A stretch of 64,000 nucleotides of DNA from Owenia fusiformis (GCA_903813345.2 CAIIXF020000010.1:24409740-24473739), one strand, 5' to 3'. Numbered from the stretch's first letter, positions 10,917 through 23,181 are shown. Translations and numbers: made by a program. Notes: a model not told the origin generated them from the letters alone.

Positions 10917-12185
10917 ACTTCAAAGATAACTGCCAGAATGCAAGATGGCCACCCAAAAGTTAATCAGCTTTAGAACTCGAGATCCTCTACCATGTGTGCG
11001 AACTTGACGAAAATCTGATAAGCGGTTTTCCTAAAATGGCGATGACAAACAAGTGGGACTATCACAACCAGAACAACGGCAACGCCAAAGCGTAGCGAAT
11101 CCCATCGAACAGAAATGGCTGGCATTTTTACAAACGAAGCGCAAATATCATAAGACAACACACCAGAAAGGCCACCATTTTCAAAATGGTTGCTCACTTG
11201 CCAAGTTGTCATCAGAAGAAATAATATGCTTTTAAGTAGCCACCTCTAACATTTTTGAAAAATCGCACACATGCTTGTAAAATAACACACATAAAAATGG
11301 TGGCCATTTTTCAAAATGGCCGACTACTCCCTAAAGTTTTATTAGACAATGTGCCATGCTTAAAGTATTCACATATCAATTATGAACAAAATCGCTCCAC
11401 TACTTTTCGAGTTATAGTAAAATACGTTAAAATGGCGGCCATTTTTCAAAATTGTTTTCAAAATGGCCACCTTCTACCAAAAGTGTCATAGGACAGTGTG
11501 CCATGCTTATAGTATTCACATACCAAATATGAACAAAATCGCTCCACTACTTTTCAAGTTATAAAGAAATATGTTAAAATGGCGGCCATTTTACAAATTT
11601 TTTTTCAAAATGGCCGCCTTCTACCAAAAGTGTCATAGGCAGTGTGCAATGATTATAGTATCCACATACCAAATATGAACAAAATCACTCAACTACTTTT
11701 TGAGTTACAGCAAAAATCGTAAAATGACGAGTAAAGGCCGCCATTTTTCAAGATGGCTGCCATGTGCTTCTTTAATATCTACATTTGTAGCATTATTAAT
11801 TTATAATTTTTTTTACATTTAAAACATATTGCTATTACAGTTTTACATATTGCAACTAAATTACTGTAAAATCGTCACTAAAATGGCCGCCATTTTGAAA
11901 TGAGTAGCCATTTTGAAAATCGGCTTTCGAGCAGAACTTCTAACCCCATAGGGTATATGTGTACAAAATATGAACAAAATCTGGCCAACCGTATTTGAGT
12001 TATTGCCCGGACGGACGGACGGACGGACGGACGGACAGACGGATGGACGGACGTACGTACAGACGTACGTACGGACGGACGGACGGACGGAGGCGTTCCC
12101 TATATCCCTCCGAACTTTGTTCGATGGGATAATTATGATCACGATGACTATGACGACTATATCCCACCAATGGAGTGATAAAAAT
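10917..12185 (+). mobile_element. Helentron-like family D element, split by a B element
   Basis: The left part (about 10920-11065) contains CAAGATGGCCACCCAAAAGT, TAATCAGCT and GCGATGACAAACAAGTGGGA. The right part (12133-12185) contains GATCACGATGACTATGACGA and the 3' hairpin at 12161-12179 (ATCCCACC.. ..GGAGTGAT). Both parts align in order with the uninterrupted D copy at 12471-13022, so the family B element at 11066-12132 was inserted into it. The 5' end of this D copy is not seen. Confidence 0.6.
11066..12132 (+). mobile_element. Helentron-like family B element, complete, nested
   Basis: Has the 5' end AACCAGAACAACGGC with ATCCCATCGAAC at about 11100, two to three 140-bp core units, the AAATTACTGTAAAATCGTC unit, a GACGG tract and the 3' hairpin 12104-12130 with right arm GTTCGATGGGAT. 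At about 1.07 kb it shows the normal size of the family. From about 11240 it is almost identical to 9970-10860, so both are recent. Confidence 0.7.
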
Positions 12186-12251
12186 AGAGACTGCAATGAG
12201 GACCTGATAAAGAGATTCTCACTGATAGGGAATGACAAATACAAATCTTAC

Positions 12252-12349
12252 ATGTCATTTACAAGGTCCATGGCTGTGATTGGATGTTCATCAAACTCCA
12301 TAGACAGCACCGGTCTTCTCTGGCCACACTTTGGGTCATACACTCTCAC
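12252..12349 (-). CDS. WDR74 homologue, internal exon (VRVYDP segment)
   Basis: WDR74 (yeast Nsa1) is a nucleolar WD-repeat protein that acts in assembly and maturation of the large ribosomal subunit. On the minus strand the exon follows ATATTTCAG and ends before GTAAGA. It encodes VRVYDPKCGQRRPVLSMEFD and then EHPITAMDLVND. This corresponds to the segment of vertebrate WDR74 recalled as VRVYDP..QRRPVL followed by PLTAM. The reading is phase 0 at the acceptor and phase 2 at the donor, 98 bp. It follows the exon at 44083-44184 across an intron of about 31.7 kb. No downstream exon was found in the remaining 12.2 kb. Confidence 0.85.
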
Positions 12350-12470
12350 CTGAAATATGTGGAGGATCATTTAAATCATAGCAGCTTTGGGATATTATCT
12401 CACCATTCCTTATAATCCAAAACGCATGTTATTGAAAAATGGTAGACCAACCGATGGGTGCAATTAATTC

Positions 12471-13022
12471 AACTAGAAACAAGGCACAGGACGTGAACGA
12501 GATCACACCATCAAATAGGCAGACACTATGAACCAGGAAAACTGTTCTCCTATTATGTTTACAAATTTCAAGAACAAGAAAACAAGATGGTCGCCCAAAA
12601 GTTAATCAGCTCTAGTACTTGATATCCTCTATCATGTGTGTAAATTTGAAGGAAATCCGATGAGTGGATTTTCTGAAATAGCGATGACAAGATTTTTCGA
12701 AAAATCTTCAAAATGGCTGCCAGAAAACAAGATGGCCACCCAAAAGTTAATCAGCTCTAGTACTTGATATCCTCTATCATTTGTGTAAATTTGAAGAAAA
12801 TCCAATGAGCGGTTTTCCTGAAAACTGGCCGCCAGAAAACAAGATGGCCACCCAAAACTTAATCAGCTCTAGTACTTCATATGCTCTATTATCTCTGCGA
12901 ATATGGAGAAAATCTGATAAGCAGTTTTCCTTAAAAGGCGATGACAAAAAGCGGGACGATCATGACCACGATCACGACCACGACCAGTATGACGACTATA
13001 TCCCACCGATGGTGTGATAAAA
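12471..13022 (+). mobile_element. Helentron-like family D element, complete
   Basis: The 5' end reads AACTAGAAACAAGGCACAGG, then ACGTGAAC and the motif ATCACACCATC. The body has two to three units with CAAGATGGCCACCCAAAAGT, CTCTAGTACTTGATATCCTC and GAAAATC(C/T)GAT(A/G)AGCGG. A GATCACGACCACGACC tract precedes the 3' hairpin at 13000-13018. The hairpin's right arm GGTGTGAT plus the loop GAT is exactly complementary to the 5' motif, while its own left arm ATCCCACC is imperfect. About 0.55 kb with no coding potential. Confidence 0.65.
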
Positions 13023-13053
13023 ACAGCAACTCCACAGAGTAGCAAATCGAGAC

Positions 13054-13332
13054 CGTCCCATTATTTCCACATTGTTATAACAATTAGTCACATGATCAAA
13101 ATTATGGATCTGATTGGCTCTCCTGCCTACCAAAACGGATATGACAAGGTCGGCCTATTTTTTTTCCTCATTTTGCACTTATAACAATGTGGCACTGGAT
13201 ATCTCCAAAAGGACAAGAGATCCATTGAAATGGACCTCAGAAATGAATTCTTCGTGAAAAATTGAGAAAGATGGTATACTTATCTCAAAACCTGTAAAAA
13301 GTGAGTTATAACAATGTGGAAATAATGGGACG
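13054..13332. mobile_element. MITE with 28-bp perfect terminal inverted repeats
   Basis: Left end 13054-13081 starts CGTCCCATTATTTCCACATT; right end 13305-13332 is its exact complement. Total length is 279 bp and there is no open frame. An additional TATAACAATGTGGCAC lies inside near 13180. No convincing target duplication was seen, so the superfamily is open. The perfect ends point to recent activity. Confidence 0.75.
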
Positions 13333-14802
13333 TAATGTCAAAAAGTGAGTGGTAACAACAGGCAAAGTTTTTACCGGTTTTGTTCCTTTAAACGAAAGGC
13401 AAGCAAACAAATTTGGCATGACCATCTCCTCTCGATTTAATTGCCCTGCCTTAGGTTCCTAACCTACCATTAATCAACCTCTAGTTTCTACCGAAATCTA
13501 TCCTAATTTTTTACTGAAAGATCTAACATCCAATTTCGAAATAAAAATGATTTGTTATCGTCATAGCCTACTGAACGCGATGTAATGTTACGTGCATTCT
13601 CTTAGTCAGAATTAAAAGTGATTAAACCGTTTCAGTGCACCATTTGAAAGCTTTTTTGCCATATTGAATGTAAATTTTTACCAGTTGACATTTAATAACT
13701 GAGAAATCAAACATTATGTGAAATTGGTCTTCTAACAACTGAGACATCACTTAAAAATATGACATTTGTGACACACCACGACGGTGTTACGTTTTTCATC
13801 GTGATTTGAAATGATTAAATACATTTTTAAATCACGACCTTGTAAAGGTACTAGTCATTGGATTCCCAGTTTTACTTCCTTCTAATTTTGCATCTTTTCA
13901 TCTCTATGTAAAAGACCTACAGCCCTCCACCAACCATATGTCCTTAACTGTGGAGAGTGACTGGTCCGTGGTCGGCTATCAGTGTTTTTGTAAACCCAGT
14001 ACTTTAAGTTTCATTGGATGTGATTCTCATGGATCTTTAAATACACACCTGTGAAACTTTCCATTTGTCCCCTTCATCTTGAGAACCTTACACCATTTTA
14101 AAAAGGAAATTTGAATCATGACCATTGCACAATTGTGATATCCTAAACGCACATTGTTCATTACCTCTTGAATCCCAGGCTCTAAAATTGGTTGAAACCA
14201 GAGAATTTTTGCCACCTTTTTAACATTTTACTACATATCTATACAACTTTTAAAATTACACATACACATTTTAAAACAATTTTGGTGTAAATTGGATGAA
14301 AATTGTTCAAATAAGAGCCATTTTAGTGAAAAATTTTGTGAGGGATTATGTTGTCTCTCTGGGTTTTAAGGTGATTTCTGAGGTGATGAGAAATCTCATC
14401 ACTCGAGGTAGTCAAGAGGTTAAAGAATATGTGAACTTTCATGGGCGTAGAGCTATATTTTGAGTTGGTACACAGACTCATATGTGTGACAGAAAGCCGG
14501 CCACGCATCCGAAGATGTTAATTGATACAATCTGAGAGTTTCTATCAATTTTAAATACATGTACATGTAGTTCTACTCTGATAAAACCCACGAATCAAAT
14601 AGCATATAGATCAGATAATCAGATTGATTCTTATTTAGTCAGTGCAAGAGGAGGGAACTATAATGTAGAAAGTCATTTTGATTTCGAAATTAATTGAATA
14701 ATTTATCACAATTGTTAAATACGCAAACAGAGACAGGTTTAAAAATGAGAATAGAGGCAAGAAACTCTATTCATAAATGTAATTAAAACCCGGGAATTAA
14801 AA
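13333..14802. other. No gene recognised
   Basis: About 1.5 kb of AT-rich sequence with only short open frames on both strands, no splice-bounded coding segment that I recognise and no obvious repeat. Probably intronic relative to WDR74. Confidence 0.5.
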
Positions 14803-14970
14803 GCAATTTTAGACTGATCTCTTCTGTAATCAATGTGATGTTGGTACACTTCCGCTGTTAGAAAAACAAAGACTAAGACAAAGACTATATAGCAATTAAT
14901 CCTTTTGTAATCATTAAATGTTAGATTCTTATTATTTTGTTGGACAATGTTCAGACTTCTGACCAAGATT
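14803..14970 (+). repeat. About 170-bp dispersed direct repeat, copy 1
   Basis: Contains GATGTTGGTACACTTCCGC, AAACAAAGACTAAGACAAA and CATTAAATGTTAGATTCTTA. A second diverged copy lies at 15280-15455 in the same orientation, 480 bp further on. No coding or terminal features were seen, so it may be a segmental duplication or an unknown element. Confidence 0.75.
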
Positions 14971-15279
14971 TATTCATTTATGTTTGTATTTAAAAAATAG
15001 TATTTCAATCAGACAGACATTCTAATGAGTTAGAAAAATACATTTGTCCATTTCCTCTCAAGAAGTTTTCAAAGGTAATTAAGTCGTTTTATTTGAGTGT
15101 TTAGCATTGTTTTTCATAACTTGACGCTTCCATGAACAGAATGACTTTGAAATGAGTTTTTATAATTTTAGCTTTTATATGGACATCCTTATTGTATATT
15201 TCTATATGAACGTTGTAGTTATGTGATTTAACATCCCCCCCAAATTACAGGTATACACATTTTGGTCGGAATGCTTTAA

Positions 15280-15455
15280 CTTGCAATTTTAGACTGTTAT
15301 ATGATCTCTTATGTAATCTAGGTGATGTTGGTACACTTCCGCATTTAAGAAAACAAAGACTAAGACAAAAAGAACTAAGCAATTAATCCTTTTGTTATCA
15401 TTAAATGTTAGATTCTTATTTTTTTATTGGACAATATTAAGACTTCTGTCTCCGA
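15280..15455 (+). repeat. About 170-bp dispersed direct repeat, copy 2
   Basis: Partner of 14803-14970, with scattered substitutions and small indels. Confidence 0.75.
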
Positions 15456-15758
15456 TTGTTATGTAGGTACTGTATGTGTATGTGGACAAAATCCTCAATA
15501 ACATGTGGACATAATATTGCAGAACTGAGCGAAAGGAAAGGTGGAACAAATCAGATTAAGAAATTTTATTGAAATGCACAAAGGGCAGCAGTTGAAGAAC
15601 AGAAGTTAAAGGCATTGTGAAATAGATCGTGCTTTTATATGATCCCCTTCTATAGTACCCTACCCTTTGCATTCGTTCGACTTATTAAAAGAGAGTTTCA
15701 ACTTCTCGTAGTTTATAATACGACTCTGCACACAGCGTAATATAGTGCACCTATTATT

Positions 15759-15956
15759 CAGGGGCGTAGCCAACTTTCAGTGGGGGGGTGGTGCAGTTTT
15801 CAGTCGGGGGAGGGGGGTGCGATCGTGGCAAAAGCAAGCCAATTAAAAGATGCAACTTCCTTCAAAATTGAGCTAGAAGCTTTTTTCTCTTCTTCTATTT
15901 CATGATTCTATTTTATTGGTTATGCACCGCACCCCTCCCCCCTGGCTACGCCTATG
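15759..15956. mobile_element. Short element with GGGGCGTAGCCA inverted ends
   Basis: Left end CAGGGGCGTAGCCA, right end TGGCTACGCCTATG, about 200 bp apart. G-rich (GGGGGGTGGTGC) and C-rich (GCACCCCTCCCCCC) tracts inside also pair. This can fold into one long hairpin. It looks like a short MITE-type or folded repeat, and the family is not recognised. Confidence 0.5.
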
Positions 15957-16484
15957 CCATTTGAGAGACAAAAAGAAAAACGAAAAGACTGTTAAAACAA
16001 TTACTTCCAATAAATACTTTTACAGTTAATGTGTTTATCAACGACCCTACTTGTCAAATTAATAGAAACGAAAACTAAACACTTTCATTACACAAAAACC
16101 GGAGAAATATCTACCTGATTCGCTGGAATAGTCATTAGTCACATTATTTCAGAGCAAACAATTAGCATCTACTATAATATTTATTTTTCTATCCAATATA
16201 TAACTGATATTGATATCTTTCCCCGGACAATGTGTTATCTCATGGTCCGTTGACATCATCAACAATTAAATGTGATTTACCACAAGAGATTAACCAACAT
16301 TCTTTAATTAAAAAGTTGACATTTCTTGACTTTTTAAAGCAAAAACACTATGACACAATAACATTGAGGCAAAATCAAAACATGGTATGGAAATAAAAGG
16401 AATACAAAATGGCCATTAAAAGGACATTCTTGTTCATAAAAGTATCAACTTTACTACATTGGAAGCAAATACAAAGTATAGAAT
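15957..16484. other. No gene recognised
   Basis: AT-rich spacer between the inverted-end element and the truncated family A element. No coding segment or repeat recognised. Confidence 0.5.
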
Positions 16485-17727
16485 AAACAAGGCATTAACA
16501 TGACAAAATGTCACCACCTAAAACAATTTGGTCAATTTAAAGCAAGTTGAAAAAATACCTCTTTGACTTTTTTTGACATTGAGAAGGTCATTGAAGGTCA
16601 AATGTAAAGTCAGATTTGAACTTCTGAGATCATGTAGATGATTTTGAAAAAAAAAAATTAAATTTGAAGCAAGTTGAAAAAAGACCTTTATGACCTCGAA
16701 AAGGTCATTGAAGGTCAAATGTCAAATCTAAAGTCAGATTTGAACTTCTGAGAACATGAAGATGATTTTGAAAAAAAAAATTAGTCAATTTGAAGCAAGT
16801 TGAAAAAATACCTTTTTGACATTGAGAAGGTCATTGAAGGTAAAAGGTCAAATCTAAAGTCACATTTGAACTTCTGAGAACTTGTAAAGTCAAATTTGAA
16901 CTTCTGAAAAGATGTAGATGATTTTGAAAAAAACATTTGGTCAATTTGAAGCAAGTTGAAAACAGACCTTTTTGACCTTTTTTTGACCTTGAGAAGGTCA
17001 TTAAAGGTCAAATGTCAAATCTAAAGTCAGATTTGAATTTCTGAGAACATGTAGATGATTTTGAAAAAAAAATTAGTCAATTTGAAGCAAGTTGAAAAAA
17101 GACCTTTTTGACCTTTTTGACCTTGAGAAGGTCATTGAAGGTCAAATGTCAAATCTAAAGTCATATTTGAATTTCTGAGAACATGTAGATGATTTTGAAA
17201 AAAAAATTTAGTCAATTTGAAGCAAGATGAAAAAATACCTTTTTTTACATTGAGAAGGTCATTGAGAAGGTCATTGAAGGTCAAATGTCAAATCTAAAGT
17301 CAGATTTGAATTTCTGAGAACATGTAGATGATTTTGAAAAAAAAAATGTAGTCAATTTGAAGCAAGTTGAAAAAAGACCTTTTTGACCTTTTTTGAAAAG
17401 GTCATTGAAGGTCAAATGTCAAATCTTAAGTCAAATCTAAAGTCAGATTTGAATTTCTGAGAACACGTAGATGATTTTGAAAATTTTTTTTAGTCAATTT
17501 GAAGCAAGTTAAAACAGACCTTTTTTGACCTTGAGAAGGTCATTGAAGGTCATTGAAGGTCAAATGTCAAATCTTAAGTCAAATCTTAAGACAGATTTGA
17601 ATTTCTGAGAACACGTAGATGATTTTGAAAAAAAAATTTAGTCAATTTGAAGCAAGTTGAAAACAGACCTTTTTTGACCTTGAGAAGGTCATTGAAGGTC
17701 AAATGTCAAATCTAAAGTCAGATTTGA
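16485..17727 (+). mobile_element. Helentron-like family A element lacking its 3' end
   Basis: The 5' end at 16485 is intact (AACAAGGCATTAACATGACA, then ATGTCACCACC). The body has expanded to about nine tandem units built on AGTCAGATTTGAATTTCTGA, ACATGTAGATGATTTTGA and AAGGTCATTGAAGGTCAAAT. The sequence leaves the family at about 17727 without the GCCGGACGCC block or the 3' hairpin seen at 3126-3150. Unit number is thus highly variable between copies. Confidence 0.65.
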
Positions 17728-18118
17728 AGATGTAAGATATATTTACATATACATATTATGTAATAGACCTATCATATCACGTCCGTAGTTACAAAGTCAA
17801 CTACATATTAATGCAATAGAATAAGACTCAATAATTAAAAAAATAAACCTCAGTATTCGGGCTTAAAAAACACAGATAAGTGTATCAATACCAAAGGGTA
17901 AGCTCAAATAACCTTCCAAATAAATGTATCAATAATCAAGGATTGCGAGTACTAAGTACCGAGTAAGATGGTTGTAACATTGGTATTGCTAGTTATTAAA
18001 CATGATTTTGTCTTGTGTTATCCAACAAATTATGTCATTTCTAGATCAAATATCATCTACTTAACTTTAAAATAATAACAACAAACATTTCTCATACTCA
18101 TACTAAACTTTAAAATAA
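17728..18118. other. No gene recognised
   Basis: Spacer before the long element array. AT-rich, nothing recognised. Confidence 0.5.
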
Positions 18119-18159
18119 CTTGATTGGTAAATTGAACAAAGTTCAATTTAAGACAACAG

Positions 18160-18395
18160 ATTGATTTACTTGAGTAGGTAGCTGAGTAAGTAACTGAGTA
18201 GCAAGCTAAGTAAGTAGATGATTAAGTAATTGAGTAAGTAGCTGAGTACGTAGCTGAGAAGGAAGCTGAGTAAGCAGCTGAGTAGGTAGCTGAGTAAGTA
18301 GCTGAGTAGTTAGCTGAGTAAGTTGCTGAGTAGTTAGCTGAGAAGTAGGAAGCTAAGTAGGTAGCCGAGTAGGTAGGTAGGTAAGTAGGAATTTT
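18160..18395 (+). repeat. GTAGCTGAGTAA minisatellite
   Basis: Repeats of GTAGCTGAGTA(A/G) with variation, directly after the element's 5' end. Equivalent tracts lie at 20342-20558 and 30545-30770, so it is a family feature and not a chance satellite. Confidence 0.85.
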
Positions 18396-19629
18396 TGACT
18401 GAAAGTCGGATTGAAATTTGGTTTGCAGATTCAGATTCCTGAGTAAATTCTACGCTCGTGTCATAACTCATACATTGAATTTTGAGAACTTTTTGTGTTG
18501 ACCTACTTTCCGGACGCCATTCCTCAAAATGGGTAAGAGTAATCAAAAAAAGACAGTGACATTAATAAAAGGGCGGTTTCTAAGCTACGTGATGAAAAAA
18601 AGATAAAGGAATAATGACGAATAGTGACCCAGATAATTGACAGAATGTTAGAAATGTAAGATTTAACCCAGTTCTTGACCTTGGTTTTTCAGTGTCCAAA
18701 TTTTATATTAAAGGAGCTTCGGAGGTCCTCGTCTGTTGTAGGCTTTCATTTATTTTATTTGTTTCCAGTCTTTATCTCGTATATTTACAATTCATAATTT
18801 TCTTGAGCTCCATAGATTTAACAGAGGGATATCATCATATCGATTTTTTAAAACTTCGAAACATCATAACTTCCGAACCGGAAATCAAATTAAAATTTTG
18901 TTTGCAGATTTAGATTCCTGGGAAAATTCTACCCTTATTTCATAACTCATACATTAAATTTGGAGATTTTTTTATTTTGACCCACTTTTAGGACGCCATA
19001 TCTCAAAAATGGGTCAAAATACTTTCTGACGGCAAAAGGCTATCACTATTAGCACACTCTTTTCTACCTGTATACAAAATTTTGAAGCAAATCCTAAAAG
19101 TGTAGTGTCAGAATCGTAAAAATTAGGAAAAACTATGAATTTGACCTAGATTTTGACCTAGGCATTTTGGTGTCCAAATATTGAAATTAGGTAGCTTTTG
19201 AAGTCCCCTTCTTTTATAGGAATTCATTATCTTAAGCTGTACTCAGTCTATATCTCGTATTTTACACTTCAAAAAAATCTTTTTTCCTCGACTTTCTATC
19301 AGGATACCATCAGATCGATTTTTCTCGAAATTTCAAAACGCCATAACTTCCGAACGGGAAGTCGGATCGAAATTTGGCTTGCAGATTCGGATTCCTGACA
19401 AAATTCTACCCCTAATTCATAATGCATACATTGAATTTGGAGAACTTTTTGTTTTGACCTACTTTCCAGACGCCATATTTCAAAATCAGTAAGAGTTATC
19501 AAAAAACGGATGGCACAGTTATGAAAGGGCTGTTTATAAGCTACATGATGAAAAAAAGATGAAGATGTTTCGATAAATAATGACGGAGATAATTGATAGA
19601 ATATTGAAAATGTAAGATTTGACCCAGTT

Positions 19630-19782
19630 CTAGGATAGGATAGGATATAGAATAGGAAGGAAGGATAGGATAGGATATAGAATAGGAAGGAAGGATAGGA
19701 TAGGAAGGAAAGGAAGGACATGATCAGACAGGATAGGAAGGAAGGATATGATCAGACAGGATAGGAAGGAAGGATGGATGAT
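19630..19782 (+). repeat. GGATAGGATAGGAAGG microsatellite
   Basis: GGATA/GGAAGG purine-rich tract inside a 480-bp unit. Similar tracts occur at 28895-29100, 33778-34165, 35822-35975 and, reversed, 60320-60440. Confidence 0.85.
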
Positions 19783-20149
19783 TTTTTCTATATTTTCTTT
19801 GCTACTCTTGACTTTCTATCAGGATATCATCAGATCGATTTTTCTCGAAATTTCAAAACGCCATAACTTTCAAACTGGAAGTCGGATCGGAATTTGGTTT
19901 GCAGATTCAGATTCCTAAGAAAATTCTTCACTCATTTCATAGCTCACATGTTAAATTTGGTTAACTTTTTAGTTTGACCTACTTTCCGGACGCCATATCT
20001 CAAAATTGGTAAGAATAATCAAAAAACGGATGGCACACTCTCGATTTGTTTTTCTAAGCTACATGATAAAAAAAAGATGAAGGAGTAACGACAAACAACA
20101 AAAAGATAATTGACAGAATGTTGATTTGACCTAAATTTGACCTAGTTCT

Positions 20150-20162
20150 TGACCTTTGACCT
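20150..20162 (-). promoter_or_regulatory. DR1-type AGGTCA direct repeat
   Basis: Reads AGGTCAAAGGTCA on the minus strand, the consensus spacing recognised by RXR/HNF4/PPAR-type nuclear receptors. The same 13-mer is kept at the same position near the 3' end of other family E elements: 30353-30365, 31940-31952, 33530-33542, 35113-35125, 38052-38064, and on the plus strand at 58744-58756. The motif match is direct. Any regulatory role is inference, and it may simply reflect copying of the repeat. Confidence 0.4.
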
Positions 20163-22429
20163 AGATAAAAATTTAACCTAATTTCCCATCATCCCAGATA
20201 CATTCCCTAGTTGATCATGTAAGCAGCTTAAAGTAAGCTCTTCTAGTTGGTGAGAAATCTTGTAAGGAGAAAGATTCTGAAAGAAAAATAACTAGATTTG
20301 TAAATTGAACAAAGTTCAATTTAAGACTCCAGATTGATTTACGTGAGTAAAGAGCTGAGTAAGTAACTGAGTAGGAAGCTGAGTAAGTAGATGATTAAGT
20401 AATTGAGTAAGTAGCTGAGTAGGTAGCTGAGTAAGCAGCTGAGCAGGTAGCTGAGTAAGTAGCTGAGTAGGTAGCTGAGTAAGTAGCTGAGTAGGTAGCT
20501 GAGTATGTAGCTAAGTAGGTAGCCGAGTAGGTAAGTAGGTAGGTAAGTAGGAATTTTTGACCGGAAGTCGGATTGAAATTTGGTTTGCAGATTTGGATTC
20601 CTGAGAAAATTCTACCCTTAATTCATATACTTAGGGACCCAGCCTGAATATTTTTGTTTTTGAATATTGGAGAGTATTACGCGAGATTTTTTCATTTTCT
20701 TGTTGGAAAATATATTTATTTTATGATGTGGGGTGATATCTAGAGTTTGAGGCTTGCGAAAATAAGATATCCTCATCTTTATACCCCCACCCTATAATTT
20801 CAGGGGGGTCAGAAGAAAATAAACTTTAATTCATAACTTTGGAAGTAAATGAGATACAAACTTAATTTTTTCACCATAATTTATAGAATAACATCAGTAA
20901 TGCAGAAAAAAAATCAAACGAAAATAAGCTAATTTGCATAATTTAACCCTTAAACCGCCATAAAAACTATTAAATAACGGAATGATAATAAACAACTTTT
21001 ACTGTAATTGCCTTCATATGAAGTTATAACTTATGAAATAATTCCTAAAAATGCATCTATATATGTTTATTAGATGTGCAAAATATTAAAAGTGTATCTT
21101 ACATAACGACTGTGAAAAATATTTCTCCCCTTACCCTAAAATTGAAGGGAGGGGGTCAAAAGAAAATAAACTTTAATTCATAACTTTGGAAGTATATAAG
21201 TTACAAGCTTAATTTTTTCACCAAAATTTACAAAATAATATCAGTAATGGAGAAAAAATATTTTGAACAAAAATAAGCTAATTTGCATAATTTAACCCTT
21301 AAACCGCCATAAAAACTATTAAATGACAAAATGATAATATACAACATTTACTGTAATTACCTTCATATGAAGTTATAACTGATGAAATAATTCCTAAAAA
21401 TGTATCTATATATGTATAATAGATGTGAAAAATATTAAAAGTGCATCTTATATATAGATTGTGAAAAAATTTCTCCCCCTACCCAGATATTTCAGGGGGG
21501 TCAACTGAAAATGGACTTTAATTTATAACTTTGGAAGTATATGAGGTATAAACCTATTTGTTCACAAAATTTATGTGATAACATCAGTAACTAAGAAAAA
21601 ACATTTTTGATATGCAAATAAGCTAATTTGCATAATTTAACCCTTATACAGTCATAAAAACCGTTAAATGACAAAACGATAAAATACGACATTTATTTTA
21701 ATCGACCTCTCATGAAGTAATAACTTATGAAATAATTCATATAGTTGCATTTATATATGTATAACAGATGTGCAAAATATTAAAAGTGTATCGTACATAA
21801 CGACTGTGAAAAAAATTCTCCCCCTACCCAGATATTTGAGGGGGGGGGGTCAAAATGAAAATGGACTTTAATTCATAACTTTGGAAGTATATGAGGTACA
21901 AACTTAATTTTGCACCAATATTTATGTTATATCATCAGTAATTCAGAAAAAATATTTTTTGATATGCAAATAAGCTAATTTGCATAATTTAACGCTTTTA
22001 AAGTAATAAAAACCGTTAAATGACGAAGTGATAAAATATTGCATTTACTTTAATTGACTTCTTATGAAGTTATAACTTCGAGAAAAAAATTACAACAGAT
22101 ATGCACAATATAAAAAGGTTATTTTATATAATGAGTGTGAAAAGAATCTTACACCCTACCTTAATAATTTTGAGGGCTCGGGGGGGGGGGGGGGAGGGGT
22201 TAAAGAAAATAATAGACTTTAACTCATAACTTTGAAATAATTTAAGAAAGAGCTTATATTTCTTCGCTGAAAATTGAGAAATCACATCAATAATGAAACG
22301 AATATTACACGGGGACAATACTATATTTCAACTAATTTGCATAATTTAAGCTTCAAACAGTCATGAGAATCATTATAAGGCAAAGTGGTTCTATACTGAA
22401 ATTGACTTCACATGAAGTAAGGACTTTGA

Positions 22430-22880
22430 CAATATATCCTTTCTTAATACTAGCATTTAAATGGAAAAATGATATCAACAATTATGAAGCTATTTTTCCC
22501 AACTATTTCAATGCCCATGGAGATTTTCATAGATATAATACTAGAGGCAAATCAAACTTCACCCTTCCTAAAGCAAAACTGAAAATTATGGCAAAAAAAC
22601 AATAGCCTTTAGTGGTTCATCCATATGGAACAATCTCCCAGAAGAAATAAAAAAGTCAAATTCCATTTCTTTTCTTAAATCAAAACTGAAGAAGCATATT
22701 CTCTTATTAATCATTAGTTGACTATATCATTTCTTGTTTCTTCAGTAAGAAGGGTAAGCTCTCGGCTCTCAAGGGAGGTACATGGGCCAACCTGGGGGGT
22801 GCTCCAAACTACATAAGATCTAAAATAATAATTCTGACCATACCAACCTTGGGGAAGGTAAAATAATAAATAAATATTTT
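22430..22880 (+). mobile_element. LINE 3'-end fragment (CR1/L2-like C-terminus)
   Basis: Two overlapping frames give HRYNTRGKSNFTLPKAKLK, then after a frameshift FSGSSIWNNLPEEIKKSNS and FLKSKLKKHIL. This is the usual C-terminal tail of CR1/L2-group reverse transcriptases. A 3' untranslated stretch and AATAATAAATAAATATT follow. Severely 5'-truncated, and it lies in the loop of the foldback element. Confidence 0.7.
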
Positions 22881-23181
22881 ATAAGAATCACACTTTTAAC
22901 GATTATTTGCGTCAATGCGGTAGCCTGGTATCTTCAAATAATAATTAATGAAGCTACACATTCATAAAATTTCTCCATGGCATATGGCACCTTCTTGGCC
23001 ATACCTTTATTTATTATAATCTAACTTTTGTGATTACATTCCCGTTTGATTCGTTGACAACATAATGATATACTTCATGATTTAACTACTATATGTACAG
23101 GTATTTAAGCATCACCTGTGGTGCCACCTATTATTAATAATATGTGTACACATAATGATTAAATGTATGAATAAATTGAGT

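Larger units (their letters stand above)
18119..20295 (+). mobile_element. Helentron-like family E element 1 (first of the array)
   Basis: Its diverged 5' end carries the hairpin AAATTGAAC/GTTCAATTT and a decayed copy of the AGACTCCAGATTGA motif. Next come a GTAGCTGAGTAA minisatellite, then two to three units of about 480 bp (GCCATAACTTCCGAAC, GCAGATTCGGATTCCTGA, TTTTGACCTACTTT, GCATTTTGGTGTCC). It ends with the GGTCAAAGGTCA-type tail and AATAACTAG at 20287-20295. The terminal hairpin present in elements 3, 7 and 8 is absent here. The next element starts at the following base. Confidence 0.6.

Noticed and set aside
9306-12353. Open frames rich in GRTDGRTD or RPSVRPS
   Set aside because: Translations of the GACGG microsatellite in Helentron-like 3' regions; also seen at 45942-46281 and 55478-55894. 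No protein.
12232-12353. Plus-strand frame across the WDR74 exon (HQWSDKNRDCNEDLIKRF and on)
   Set aside because: Shadow of the minus-strand exon, which has proper splice sites and WDR74 similarity.
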